6,929 nucleotides of DNA from Planctomycetota bacterium (GCA_018970845.1 JAGWVO010000194.1:1-6929); one strand, 5' to 3'. Counted from the stretch's first letter, positions 1 to 5,402 are shown. Notes: a model not told the origin generated them from the letters alone. Numbers and translations are program-made.

Positions 1-712
1 CGTCCAGGTACACGACGACATCATGGCCGTCCTTGGAGGGGTGGAGCGTGCAATGTTTGTCATCGTTCATGGCAATGGGATCTCCCGTTGAATTCAGCTT
101 GATTACCATGTCAATCATCGACTTTTGCCACTCGTATTTAACAAGCTGATCATTTTTGCTGGCGATGTGGAACAGCGGCTTGGGCCTCAGCTTGTCGCTG
201 GCGCGCCACCCAGCCGCCGCCGATGGCCCCATCGCGGCGAACAGATCTCCTCGTTCCGCCCAGAGCAGGTAGGTAAATCCGCCGCCATTGGAATGCCCCG
301 TCGAGTAGATCCGCTTTTCGTCGATCTTGTAATCCTTTTTGAGCGATTCGAGCATGGTGTCGAACAGCTTGAGGTCCCGGTTTCCCTGGTCTCCGGCGCC
401 AACCTGCCATCCGGCCTTTTTACCTTGGGGATCTGTCAGCTTCCCGGGCGTGTTCAGCCCTTGCGGGTGGACGGAGATCGCCTCGGGCCATGCCTTGTTC
501 ATGGCGAAGCTGTTGAGGGCGTTTTGGCTTGAGCCGCCGTGGCCGTGGAACACGAAAACCACCGGCGTGGGCGAAGCCTTGGCCCCCGCCGGGATGAACA
601 CAAGTCCGTGGCGTTCAACATCATCGACTTTCCAGACCCGCCTTTCCGTTTCCTGCGCGATCACAGGCAGCGATATCGCCGCGAACATCGCCGCCAAGCA
701 GGGCGGCCTCAT
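1..712 (-). CDS. Secreted alpha/beta hydrolase, LpqC / PHB-depolymerase-like (3' end beyond window)
   Basis: An open frame runs from the ATG at 712 to the left edge without a stop: 237 complete codons. The N-terminus looks like a Sec signal peptide (MRPPCLAAMFAAISLPVIAQ, possible cleavage around residue 19), so the product is probably exported. Hydrolase landmarks appear in order: an oxyanion-type HGHGG at 56-60, the nucleophile elbow GHSNGG at 139-144 with Ser141, and a probable acid Asp188 in KNDQLV. This layout fits the LpqC / poly(3-hydroxybutyrate) depolymerase-like esterases (COG3509), which hydrolyse ester bonds such as those in polyesters or feruloyl esters; the actual substrate cannot be told. 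The frame ends with VVVYLD, just before the Gly-rich segment that normally carries the catalytic His, so the triad cannot be completed here. No upstream in-frame ATG or GTG was found for about 75 nt. The ribosome binding site is weak: an AGGA about 14 nt upstream. It lies 153 nt downstream of the anti-sigma candidate on the same strand, behind a possible terminator. Confidence 0.88.
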   Translation of the reverse strand, partial: MRPPCLAAMFAAISLPVIAQETERRVWKVDDVERHGLVFIPAGAKASPTPVVFVFHGHGGSSQNALNSFAMNKAWPEAISVHPQGLNTPGKLTDPQGKKAGWQVGAGDQGNRDLKLFDTMLESLKKDYKIDEKRIYSTGHSNGGGFTYLLWAERGDLFAAMGPSAAAGWRASDKLRPKPLFHIASKNDQLVKYEWQKSMIDMVIKLNSTGDPIAMNDDKHCTLHPSKDGHDVVVYLD

Positions 713-735
713 GACGCTGCCAGGAATCCTGATGA

Positions 736-757
736 TTTCTCCCGCGGTTTTCTCCCG
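736..757. repeat. Short direct repeat upstream of the hydrolase gene
   Basis: TTTCTCCCG occurs at 736-744 and again at 749-757, a 13-bp period; on the coding (minus) strand this is CGGGAGAAA twice. It sits 24-45 nt upstream of the hydrolase ATG at 712. It might be a protein-binding site or a leader element, but two 9-bp copies could also be chance. Confidence 0.3.
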
Positions 758-818
758 GCGCGGATATTCGCTTCCAGGGACGGTTGATAACCAAGAGCGA
801 TCCCGCGCGCCTCGGCTG

Positions 819-837
819 AAAAATGCGCGGCATTTTT
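819..837 (-). terminator. Hairpin with A/T tracts, possible (bidirectional) terminator
   Basis: Perfect 8-bp inverted repeat AAAAATGC / GCATTTTT with a 3-nt loop (GCG at 827-829). It lies 28 nt downstream of the anti-sigma candidate's stop codon at 866-868. The T run forms one stem arm, so the element is symmetric and could act in both directions. The stem has only two G-C pairs and there is no separate T tail after the stem, which makes it weaker than a textbook intrinsic terminator. Its position at the end of the sigma/anti-sigma pair supports the reading. Confidence 0.42.
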
Positions 838-865
838 TGGTGGCAAGTTGAAGGAAGGGCATGGG

Positions 866-1837
866 TCAATCCCCTTGGGAATATTTCGCCTTGCTTGACT
901 TGAGCCAATGCTCGGCTTGCGGGCCGATCCGCCGGGTCAGCATTTCGCGCCTTCTGTCGGGGTGGTGGTCCTTGTCGAATATCTGGAAAGGCTCCGAAAG
1001 GTTTCCCTCGAGGCGGAATTTCGCGTGGTCGACCAGCCTGGACTCGATGAGCGTGAAGGTGACAACCACGATCCCGTCTCCTCCCTTGCTGGTCCTGCGC
1101 AGTGTCAGCTTGCGGACGGCCTTCGTTTCAGGATCCAGCTCGACATCCGCCGAAATCAACCAGGTCTGCCGGTATCCCGGGCGGGGTTCGGCGTGAATGA
1201 CAAGCGGGAAGCTTGAGCCGGGTCGCGGATCCTCCCGCAGGCGGCAGTGGGCCAAGATCTGGTTGATCAGCTTTTTCGGACTCAGGCTGAAGAGTTCGGC
1301 CATCCACATGACTCCCGGGCCTTGCTCCTCCTTGCTGATCCGCAGGCCGCGATGGGGGCCCAGGGTCAGCCATAGGGTTCCATCCGTCTCCCTGCCCCAT
1401 GACCAATGGAAGTTTCCGCGATTCGCCTCGACGCGGAACTCGTTGTCAGCCGCCACGACCTTCATGGTCCTGTTCGGCAGCGACTCCTCAGCGGCTCCAT
1501 CATTTTCCTGCCTGACTTCGGCGAGATAACAGCGTTCCATCGGCAGGCGCAGGTGTTCCGCAGCCTTGCGCACCACCGATTCCACGCGCGCCTCCGCTGA
1601 CGGAGCCAGCAGGAACGCAGCCAGGATGGTGGCGGCGATTCCCGCCATTCCCAACCCAAGGCCCAGCCTGGCGACCGTTTCACCCGGCTTCCACCACCCG
1701 GGGAATCGTAGGCCGGCCGCGTGCGCCAATATGCGCCCGCGAAGTTGGTCGTGTCGCGTATCCGACTCGAGGCGCCTGATGTGGTTGCCGATCACCCGCA
1801 GCATCGGATCCGGTTGGAATTCCTCAAGGGGATTCAT
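866..1837 (-). CDS. Single-span membrane protein, probable anti-sigma factor
   Basis: 323 aa from the ATG at 1837. This start is chosen because GGAG lies 6 nt upstream and because it overlaps the sigma gene's stop by 14 nt, a typical coupled arrangement; a start at 1864 would add nine residues. Layout: a cytoplasmic N-terminus of about 55 residues, charged and helical-looking (NHIRRLESDTRHDQLRGRIL at about 18-37); one strongly hydrophobic span at about 57-79 (ARLGLGLGMAGIAATILAAF and following); then about 240 residues outside the membrane with alternating, beta-rich stretches such as TLWLTLGPHRGLRISKEEQ and GDGIVVVTFTLIESRLVD. By position and topology it is probably the membrane anti-sigma factor that holds the neighbouring ECF sigma factor. 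The outer domain is loosely reminiscent of LolA/RseB-like lipid-binding folds, but that is only an impression. The N-terminus has no cysteine, so the zinc anti-sigma (HxxxCxxC) motif is absent. I do not recognise a named family. Confidence 0.8.
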   Translation of the reverse strand: MNPLEEFQPDPMLRVIGNHIRRLESDTRHDQLRGRILAHAAGLRFPGWWKPGETVARLGLGLGMAGIAATILAAFLLAPSAEARVESVVRKAAEHLRLPMERCYLAEVRQENDGAAEESLPNRTMKVVAADNEFRVEANRGNFHWSWGRETDGTLWLTLGPHRGLRISKEEQGPGVMWMAELFSLSPKKLINQILAHCRLREDPRPGSSFPLVIHAEPRPGYRQTWLISADVELDPETKAVRKLTLRRTSKGGDGIVVVTFTLIESRLVDHAKFRLEGNLSEPFQIFDKDHHPDRRREMLTRRIGPQAEHWLKSSKAKYSQGD

Positions 1838-2351
1838 GGTTGACTCCGGGCAGGTAGGGGCCAAGATCTTTCTTGAGGGTCGCGCGGGCGCGATGAACCA
1901 AGACTCCGGCGTTGACCCGCGTGACGCCGATCATCTCGGCGACTTCCGGCAGCGTGTATCCGAGGCTGACAAGATGAATCGCGGCCCGTTGTCCCATGGG
2001 CAGGCCGGCCATCGATTTTTCGATTCTTTCGCCAAGTTCCCGCCCGACCATTTCCTGGTGCGGGTCGGGTGTCGCCAGGTCCGCCGGATCGACCGCGACT
2101 CCTTCGCCGCTCAAGTCGATGCTCAGCAACATCCTTTCTCGTGACTTTCGGTCGATGCACGCGTTTGTCACCGATCGCATGAGGATTTTCAGTCCGTCCC
2201 GTGGCAAGTCATATCGGTCCTTCCGTTCGATCAGTCGGCAGTAGCAATCGTGCACGACATCCTCCGCCGCGACAGGGTCGCGCAGCAGGCTTCGGGCGTA
2301 GGCCAGCGCGCGCGGGAGGGTTTCCCGCACCCACGGATCCAGGGGATTCAA
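1824..2351 (-). CDS. ECF-type RNA polymerase sigma-70 family factor
   Basis: 175 aa. It redirects RNA polymerase to a dedicated promoter set. Region 2 covers about residues 8-72: ALAYARSLLRDPVAAEDVVH matches the core-binding helix, and LKILMRSVTNACIDRKSRER is in the place of the -10 recognition helix (usual form: ...ARNxxIDxxRR). After a linker (about 73-105), region 4 runs at about 108-163, with the helix-turn-helix around LGYTLPEVAEMIGVTRVNAG and VHRARATLKKDL. There is no region 1.1 or 3, and the length is normal for an ECF factor. The start is TTG at 2351: no in-frame ATG lies upstream, and GGGAAG sits 5 nt before the TTG. An ATG at 2364 is out of frame. The stop (1824-1826) overlaps the start of the membrane partner by 14 nt, which implies coupled translation. 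Autoregulation from the 2352-2656 region is likely but not shown. Confidence 0.92.
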   Translation of the reverse strand: MNPLDPWVRETLPRALAYARSLLRDPVAAEDVVHDCYCRLIERKDRYDLPRDGLKILMRSVTNACIDRKSRERMLLSIDLSGEGVAVDPADLATPDPHQEMVGRELGERIEKSMAGLPMGQRAAIHLVSLGYTLPEVAEMIGVTRVNAGVLVHRARATLKKDLGPYLPGVNHESP

Positions 2352-2393
2352 CGAAACTTCCCATAAGTTGGGCCGATCGGGCTGAGATCCAAG

Positions 2394-2422
2394 CTTATAA
2401 CGGCCCTATGTCCGGATCGTTA
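2394..2422 (-). promoter_or_regulatory. Candidate sigma-70-like promoter for the sigma gene
   Basis: On the minus strand TATAAG (2399-2394) matches five of six bases of the -10 consensus. The hexamer 17 nt upstream (TAACGA, 2422-2417) is a poor -35. Transcription would begin roughly 35-40 nt before the TTG start at 2351. Support rests almost wholly on the -10 box and its position. Confidence 0.25.
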
Positions 2423-2496
2423 CATGATTCGGTCTTAGGATTAACCGGGCCAATCGGATTTCATTCGATGAACCTTCGTGGCAGGCAGTTACAGGT

Positions 2497-2527
2497 GGTT
2501 CCCGTCGCCAGTCATCGGGTGGGAACC
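2497..2527. repeat. Inverted repeat GGTTCCC-N17-GGGAACC
   Basis: Perfect 7-bp arms at 2497-2503 and 2521-2527. With G-U pairs allowed in RNA, the stem extends to 11 pairs (2496-2506 with 2518-2528) around an 11-nt loop. Each arm contains GGAACC reading outward, one copy per strand, which resembles the GGAAC core of many ECF -35 elements. No convincing -10 was found at 16-17 nt on either side, so the promoter reading is weak. It may instead be an operator or an RNA hairpin. Confidence 0.45.
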
Positions 2528-2572
2528 GACTGAATATTGCACTGTTCCGTTGAATTGGCCCGAGGAATTCGC

Positions 2573-2593
2573 CCCGGAAGGCTTCCGGGAAGC
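2573..2593. repeat. Perfect 17-bp palindrome overlapping a 13-bp palindrome
   Basis: CCCGGAAG-G-CTTCCGGG (2573-2589) is a perfect dyad with 8-bp arms around one base. The sequence continues so that GCTTCC-G-GGAAGC (2581-2593) is a second perfect dyad sharing the middle arm. GGAAG, CTTCC and GGAAG thus follow one another every 6 bp. It ends 63 nt before the ATG at 2657. Such a site could bind a dimeric regulator, or form two mutually exclusive hairpins in a leader RNA. No regulator gene of a known operator-binding type is present in the window. Confidence 0.5.
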
Positions 2594-2656
2594 TATCCTG
2601 AAGGTCATTCGATAAGGTGGTGGCGCCCGACGACAATTCCAACAGGGGTAGTTCCA

Positions 2657-3064
2657 ATGATGGCATGGCCGACAATTGTTTCCGGATTGCTGCTGGTCGC
2701 CGTGGGCGTGACGGGATACGCCACATCCGAACTCGAGAAGGCTCCGGTCACGGCGCTGATTCCAGCGGCCCTCGGCGCCATCCTTGTGGTGTGCGGCGCG
2801 TTGGCCTTCAATGAAAAACTGCGCAAGCATGTCATGCATTTGGCGGCGATGGTCGGCCTCTTTGGCGTTGTGGGCGGATTCATGCCCCTCATTCGGCAAA
2901 TTGCCGGCGGCGGCGGATTCGACCCGCTCAAGCGCTCGGCCATCGCCGGGGAACTGACCGTTGTCATCAGCGCCGTTTTCGTGGGCCTTTGCGTGAATTC
3001 ATTCATCCAGGCTCGCAAGGCGCGGCAGGCGCGCGAGGCCGCTGAAAACGCCGGCCAAGGCTAA
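2657..3064 (+). CDS. Small four-helix integral membrane protein, function unknown
   Basis: 135 aa from the ATG at 2657, which has AGGGG 8 nt upstream; an adjacent ATG at 2660 is equally possible. The frame stays open back to 2537, but the extra 40 residues are not membrane-like and have no good start signal. Four hydrophobic segments are visible at about 4-20, 31-51, 60-78 and 96-117, followed by a basic/acidic tail (QARKARQAREAAENAGQG). Features that look conserved are the TALIPA stretch at 32-37 and the basic loop KLRKHVMH at 54-61. Similar short membrane proteins occur as unnamed conserved proteins in bacteria of this type, from memory and not checked. It is the first gene of the rightward block and sits directly behind the palindromic region, so it may belong to the neighbouring sigma factor's regulon (inference). 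No catalytic motif is seen. Confidence 0.8.
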   Translation: MMAWPTIVSGLLLVAVGVTGYATSELEKAPVTALIPAALGAILVVCGALAFNEKLRKHVMHLAAMVGLFGVVGGFMPLIRQIAGGGGFDPLKRSAIAGELTVVISAVFVGLCVNSFIQARKARQAREAAENAGQG

Positions 3065-3111
3065 CATTCCGCGGCTATTGCCTTGCCGGGGTCGCTGGAG
3101 GATTCGCCTCC

Positions 3112-3651
3112 ATGTCGGGTATCGCAACAACGCGAGGCTGGCTTGGCTCATGGCCTTGGCGGGCCCGCCGGCGCGTGAGGATGGCGTTTCCCTGCCCGGC
3201 CTGCCTGCGTCCTCTCCTGGCCATGGTGGAACCCGAACTCGAACTGGAATGCCCCGAGTGCCGCACGACCTTCGTGGTGCCCGCGCCTCCCGCTCCCATA
3301 ATCAACATTCCCAAGGCGCCGCCCATCCCGGGTGTGCAGGCCAATCCGGTTTCCGAAGGCTTTTTGGGCAAGGTGCCGTTTGTCCTCGGACTGATCTCCC
3401 TGGTCGTGGGCACCATCGTTTCGTGCGGTTTTGCCTTGTTCATCTTCATTGGGATTTTTGTCACCGGCACGATCGTGGCCAGAATCAGGAACGGATTCAG
3501 GCGACGCAAGAATCCGCTGCTGCCCAAGCTGACCTGGTCGCAAATCGGGTATGAGGGCATCAGGGCGATCGGCATCACCGTGATCGCGACGGTGGCGGCG
3601 GCCTTGGGAACGGCATTGTTCGTGGCGGTGACAGGGTGGAGGTTTGGATAA
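3112..3651 (+). CDS. Zinc-ribbon membrane protein, paralogue 1
   Basis: 179 aa. The ATG at 3112 has GGAGG 10 nt upstream. A later ATG at 3181 would still keep the cysteines, but its GAGG abuts the codon, so the longer form is preferred. The N-terminus carries a four-cysteine knuckle, CPAC (28-31) and CPEC (47-50), spaced C-x2-C-x15-C-x2-C. This resembles the MJ0042-like zinc ribbons common in planctomycete proteins. A Pro/Ala-rich linker (about 56-78) follows. A long hydrophobic stretch at about 88-123, probably a two-helix hairpin, leads to a very basic loop (FRRRKNPLLPKL, 129-140) and a last span at about 152-173. The ribbon would lie in the cytoplasm next to the membrane, possibly sensing metal or binding a partner; neither is shown. 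It is 47 nt behind the four-helix protein and is closely related to the next gene. Confidence 0.82.
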   Translation: MSGIATTRGWLGSWPWRARRRVRMAFPCPACLRPLLAMVEPELELECPECRTTFVVPAPPAPIINIPKAPPIPGVQANPVSEGFLGKVPFVLGLISLVVGTIVSCGFALFIFIGIFVTGTIVARIRNGFRRRKNPLLPKLTWSQIGYEGIRAIGITVIATVAAALGTALFVAVTGWRFG

Positions 3652-3660
3652 AACGCCGTT

Positions 3661-3680
3661 GCCCTTTCCCATTGAAGGGC
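3661..3680. repeat. Small inverted repeat behind paralogue 1
   Basis: GCCCTT (3661-3666) and AAGGGC (3675-3680) form a 6-bp stem with an 8-nt loop, 9 nt after the stop of paralogue 1. No T tract follows, so it is not a convincing terminator. It could slow transcription or protect the 3' end of the RNA, or be chance. Confidence 0.25.
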
Positions 3681-3735
3681 GCTGGTGCCCCCCTTGGCTC
3701 GGCCGCTTTTCACTCCACCGGAGACATATTCGCGC

Positions 3736-3757
3736 AATCCGTTGTTGCCGAAATTGA
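3736..3757 (+). other. Possible relic of a zinc-ribbon paralogue (NPLLPKL fragment)
   Basis: These 22 nt match 3511-3532 inside paralogue 1 at 17 positions. All five differences are synonymous, so both copies encode NPLLPKL (CTG/TTG three times, CCC/CCG, AAG/AAA). The fragment is in frame with paralogue 2, whose own equivalent loop at about 130-136 reads differently (NPALAKK). It may be a leftover of a third tandem copy, or part of a longer N-terminus of paralogue 2 if translation starts at the GTG at 3685. The match does not extend clearly on either side. Confidence 0.4.
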
Positions 3758-3774
3758 AATTTACCCATGGTTCC

Positions 3775-3779
3775 AGGAG
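3775..3779 (+). promoter_or_regulatory. Ribosome binding site that decides the start of paralogue 2
   Basis: AGGAG stands 7 nt before the TTG at 3787, a near-ideal spacing. It favours this start over the in-frame GTG at 3685, which has only a GAAGGG-type site. The TTG start also gives a length (181 aa) almost equal to that of paralogue 1. Confidence 0.5.
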
Positions 3780-3786
3780 TGCCGAC

Positions 3787-4332
3787 TTGTTCGATGACAA
3801 AAGGCCAGGCTGGTGGAATCCATGGCGGGCGCGTCTTCCTTTTCCTTGCCCGGTTTGCTTTCACCCTCTTGCTGGCGTGGTGGAACCAGAAATGGAACTT
3901 GAGTGTCCTATTTGTCGGGCCAGCTTCCGGATTCCGGCTCGGCCGGTCTCTCGAACTGATTCAGCGCCGGTTATGGCGCCGGCCGCGGTCACCCTCGCCC
4001 CGAAAAGTTCCGGATGGTTTGGGCAATTCCTGTTTGCGATGGGAGTCATGGGCTTCGGTGCTGGAGTGGCGCTTGCCGTGTTCGGTGTTCCTTATGGCTT
4101 GGCTTTGGCCATGGCCGTGTTCTGGTTGGGCGTGTTTTCCGCGTGGGCTTCCGATCAATTCAAGCGAAGGAAAAACCCCGCATTGGCGAAAAAGACCAAA
4201 TGGGCCTTGGCGCACGAGGGGTTTCAATCGATCGGCGCCATGGCGCTGGGATTGTTGGTCATTGCCGGTCTTGTTTGGCGTGATGTTCCCCTCTCCATCT
4301 TCAAGACCTTGATCCAGGCATTCCTTGGGTAG
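3787..4332 (+). CDS. Zinc-ribbon membrane protein, paralogue 2
   Basis: 181 aa from TTG at 3787; a GTG at 3685 would give 215 aa. It is clearly a tandem duplicate of the preceding gene: PWRAR, FPCPxC, VEPExELECPxCR and the basic FKRRKNP loop recur in the same order. Cysteines are at 21, 24, 40 and 43, the same C-x2-C-x15-C-x2-C ribbon. A variable linker (about 50-75) leads to a hydrophobic hairpin at about 77-120, the basic loop at 124-137 and a last span at about 147-165. The ribbon and loop are conserved while linker and membrane helices have diverged, so those are likely the functional parts. The gap to paralogue 1 is 135 nt. Function is unknown; a membrane-anchored zinc ribbon that contacts another protein or senses metal is one possibility (inference). 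Confidence 0.8.
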   Translation: MFDDKRPGWWNPWRARLPFPCPVCFHPLAGVVEPEMELECPICRASFRIPARPVSRTDSAPVMAPAAVTLAPKSSGWFGQFLFAMGVMGFGAGVALAVFGVPYGLALAMAVFWLGVFSAWASDQFKRRKNPALAKKTKWALAHEGFQSIGAMALGLLVIAGLVWRDVPLSIFKTLIQAFLG

Positions 4333-4400
4333 CCTTCCGCTTGCCCCGCGGTGACCCGCACCCCAAACTGGTCTCATCGCCTGCTTTTTGGAAGACTGGA

Positions 4401-5402
4401 ATGAACATGTCCTTTGGCCTCTTTGCAATCACGCTGGTTGTTTCGGGGCAGCCGGATGGAATCCGTCCCAAAGGGTTGGACGGACATTTCCTGAACCTCG
4501 ACTTTGAAACGAATGACCTGCGTGATTGGACGGTTGAAGGCAAGGTTTTCGAGGCGCAGCCGATTGAAGGTGACACGGTCGCCAAGCCCTGGCCCGACAT
4601 CCGCGGCCGGCATCAGGGCCGATTTTGGTTAGGAGGGTACGAAAAGCTCAAGGACCAACCCGTCGGCACACTCACCAGCGCCCCGTTTGCCATCACGCAC
4701 ACCTATGCCAGCTTCCTCTTGGGCGGCGGACCCCATCCCGAAGCCCGCGTGGAAATCCTCGGGCAGGATTCCGGCATGGTGATCCACCGGGTTTCCGGTG
4801 TTGAAAACGAGGCGATGGCCCGCGCGGTGGTGGACTTGATGGATCATGTCGGCAAGGTTGCGCGCGTGCGGGTTGTCGACAAGCACAAGGGGCATTGGGG
4901 CCACATCAATTTCGACCACTTCCCGCTGCACGCGACCCGGCCCGCTGGCGAGATCATCGGCGCCACCAAGGGACTCAAGTGCAACACATTCCTCGACTCC
5001 GAACTCAGGCTCGACGATTTTCACCTGGCCTTCGAGGTGAAGCTTTCGCCCGATGGGGAAAACAGCGGTGTGCAGTTCCGATGCGCACTCCTTCCCGGCG
5101 GTGAAATGGCCGGCCTGCTAGCGGACATTGGCACGGGTTGGTGGGGCAAGCTTCACGAGGAGCGGGGCAGGGGACTGTCATGGCCCAAGTCGGGTGAGGC
5201 CCATGGGAAGCCAGGCGGGTGGAACGCCTTTGCAATCGAGGCCCGGGGATCCGGGGCCTACACATCGACTGATGGCCAACCCTGTGTCGACCTTGCCGAT
5301 GAGATATGGGGCCGATTCGGCCAGGTGGGCTTCCAGTTGCATTCAGGCGGCAACCTAGAGGCGAGGTGCCCCGGCTTCAATACGGAGCCATTGACACCGT
5401 GA
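4401..5402 (+). CDS. Secreted two-domain protein with C-terminal DUF1080 (3-keto-disaccharide hydrolase) domain
   Basis: 333 aa from the ATG at 4401 (GGAAG 6 nt upstream); a TTG at 4341 is in frame but lacks a binding site. The hydrophobic start MNMSFGLFAITLVVSG looks like a short export signal, though it has no positive charge before the core. Residues 28-178 form a beta-rich domain of the type found in planctomycete exported proteins and some GH32 C-termini (LDFETNDLRDWTVEG, GRFWLGGYE, GTLTSAPFAI, SFLLGGG, GHWGHINFDHF). Residues about 188-333 match DUF1080 / PF06439: GLKCNTFLDSELRLDDFHLA, NSGVQFR, EMAGLLADIGTGWWGKLHEE, the WNAF core and FQLHSGG. Characterised members of this fold act on 3-keto-glycosides, others bind sugars; which applies here is unknown. 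The last strand (EARCPGF) departs from the usual EVRF-type ending. The stop TGA overlaps the start of the following oxidoreductase. Confidence 0.88.
   Translation: MNMSFGLFAITLVVSGQPDGIRPKGLDGHFLNLDFETNDLRDWTVEGKVFEAQPIEGDTVAKPWPDIRGRHQGRFWLGGYEKLKDQPVGTLTSAPFAITHTYASFLLGGGPHPEARVEILGQDSGMVIHRVSGVENEAMARAVVDLMDHVGKVARVRVVDKHKGHWGHINFDHFPLHATRPAGEIIGATKGLKCNTFLDSELRLDDFHLAFEVKLSPDGENSGVQFRCALLPGGEMAGLLADIGTGWWGKLHEERGRGLSWPKSGEAHGKPGGWNAFAIEARGSGAYTSTDGQPCVDLADEIWGRFGQVGFQLHSGGNLEARCPGFNTEPLTP

Larger units (their letters stand above)
2352..2656. promoter_or_regulatory. Divergent intergenic region between sigma operon and membrane-protein operon
   Basis: These 305 bp carry no supported gene and separate the leftward sigma gene from the rightward membrane-protein gene, so promoters for both must lie here or nearby. 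An open frame enters it at 2537 in phase with the rightward gene, but the stretch before 2657 reads like non-coding sequence. The region contains a GGTTCCC/GGGAACC inverted repeat, a perfect 17-bp palindrome and a leftward TATAAG box; these are listed separately. The weight of symmetric elements suggests regulation by a dimeric protein or by RNA structure. Confidence 0.7.

Noticed and set aside
125..851. Plus-strand open frames of 135 and 170 aa near the left edge
   Set aside because: The minus strand here encodes a recognisable hydrolase with a signal peptide and GHSNGG motif; the plus frames are its shadows.
2364..2364. ATG just upstream of the sigma gene
   Set aside because: It is 13 nt from the TTG start and out of frame with the sigma protein.
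2537..2656. N-terminal extension of 40 residues on the four-helix membrane protein
   Set aside because: The extension has no good ribosome binding site, overlaps the palindromes, and the ATG at 2657 has AGGGG at 8 nt.
3075..3864. Long overlapping minus-strand open frames (about 240 aa each) opposite the zinc-ribbon genes
   Set aside because: They are antisense to two clearly homologous plus-strand genes, overlap each other in different frames and show no domain or membrane pattern; long shadow frames are expected in GC-rich DNA.
5306..5398. Earlier ATG start for the oxidoreductase
   Set aside because: It would overlap the DUF1080 gene by 97 nt and add residues before the FAD site that look like out-of-frame coding; the GTG at 5399 gives a normal start.
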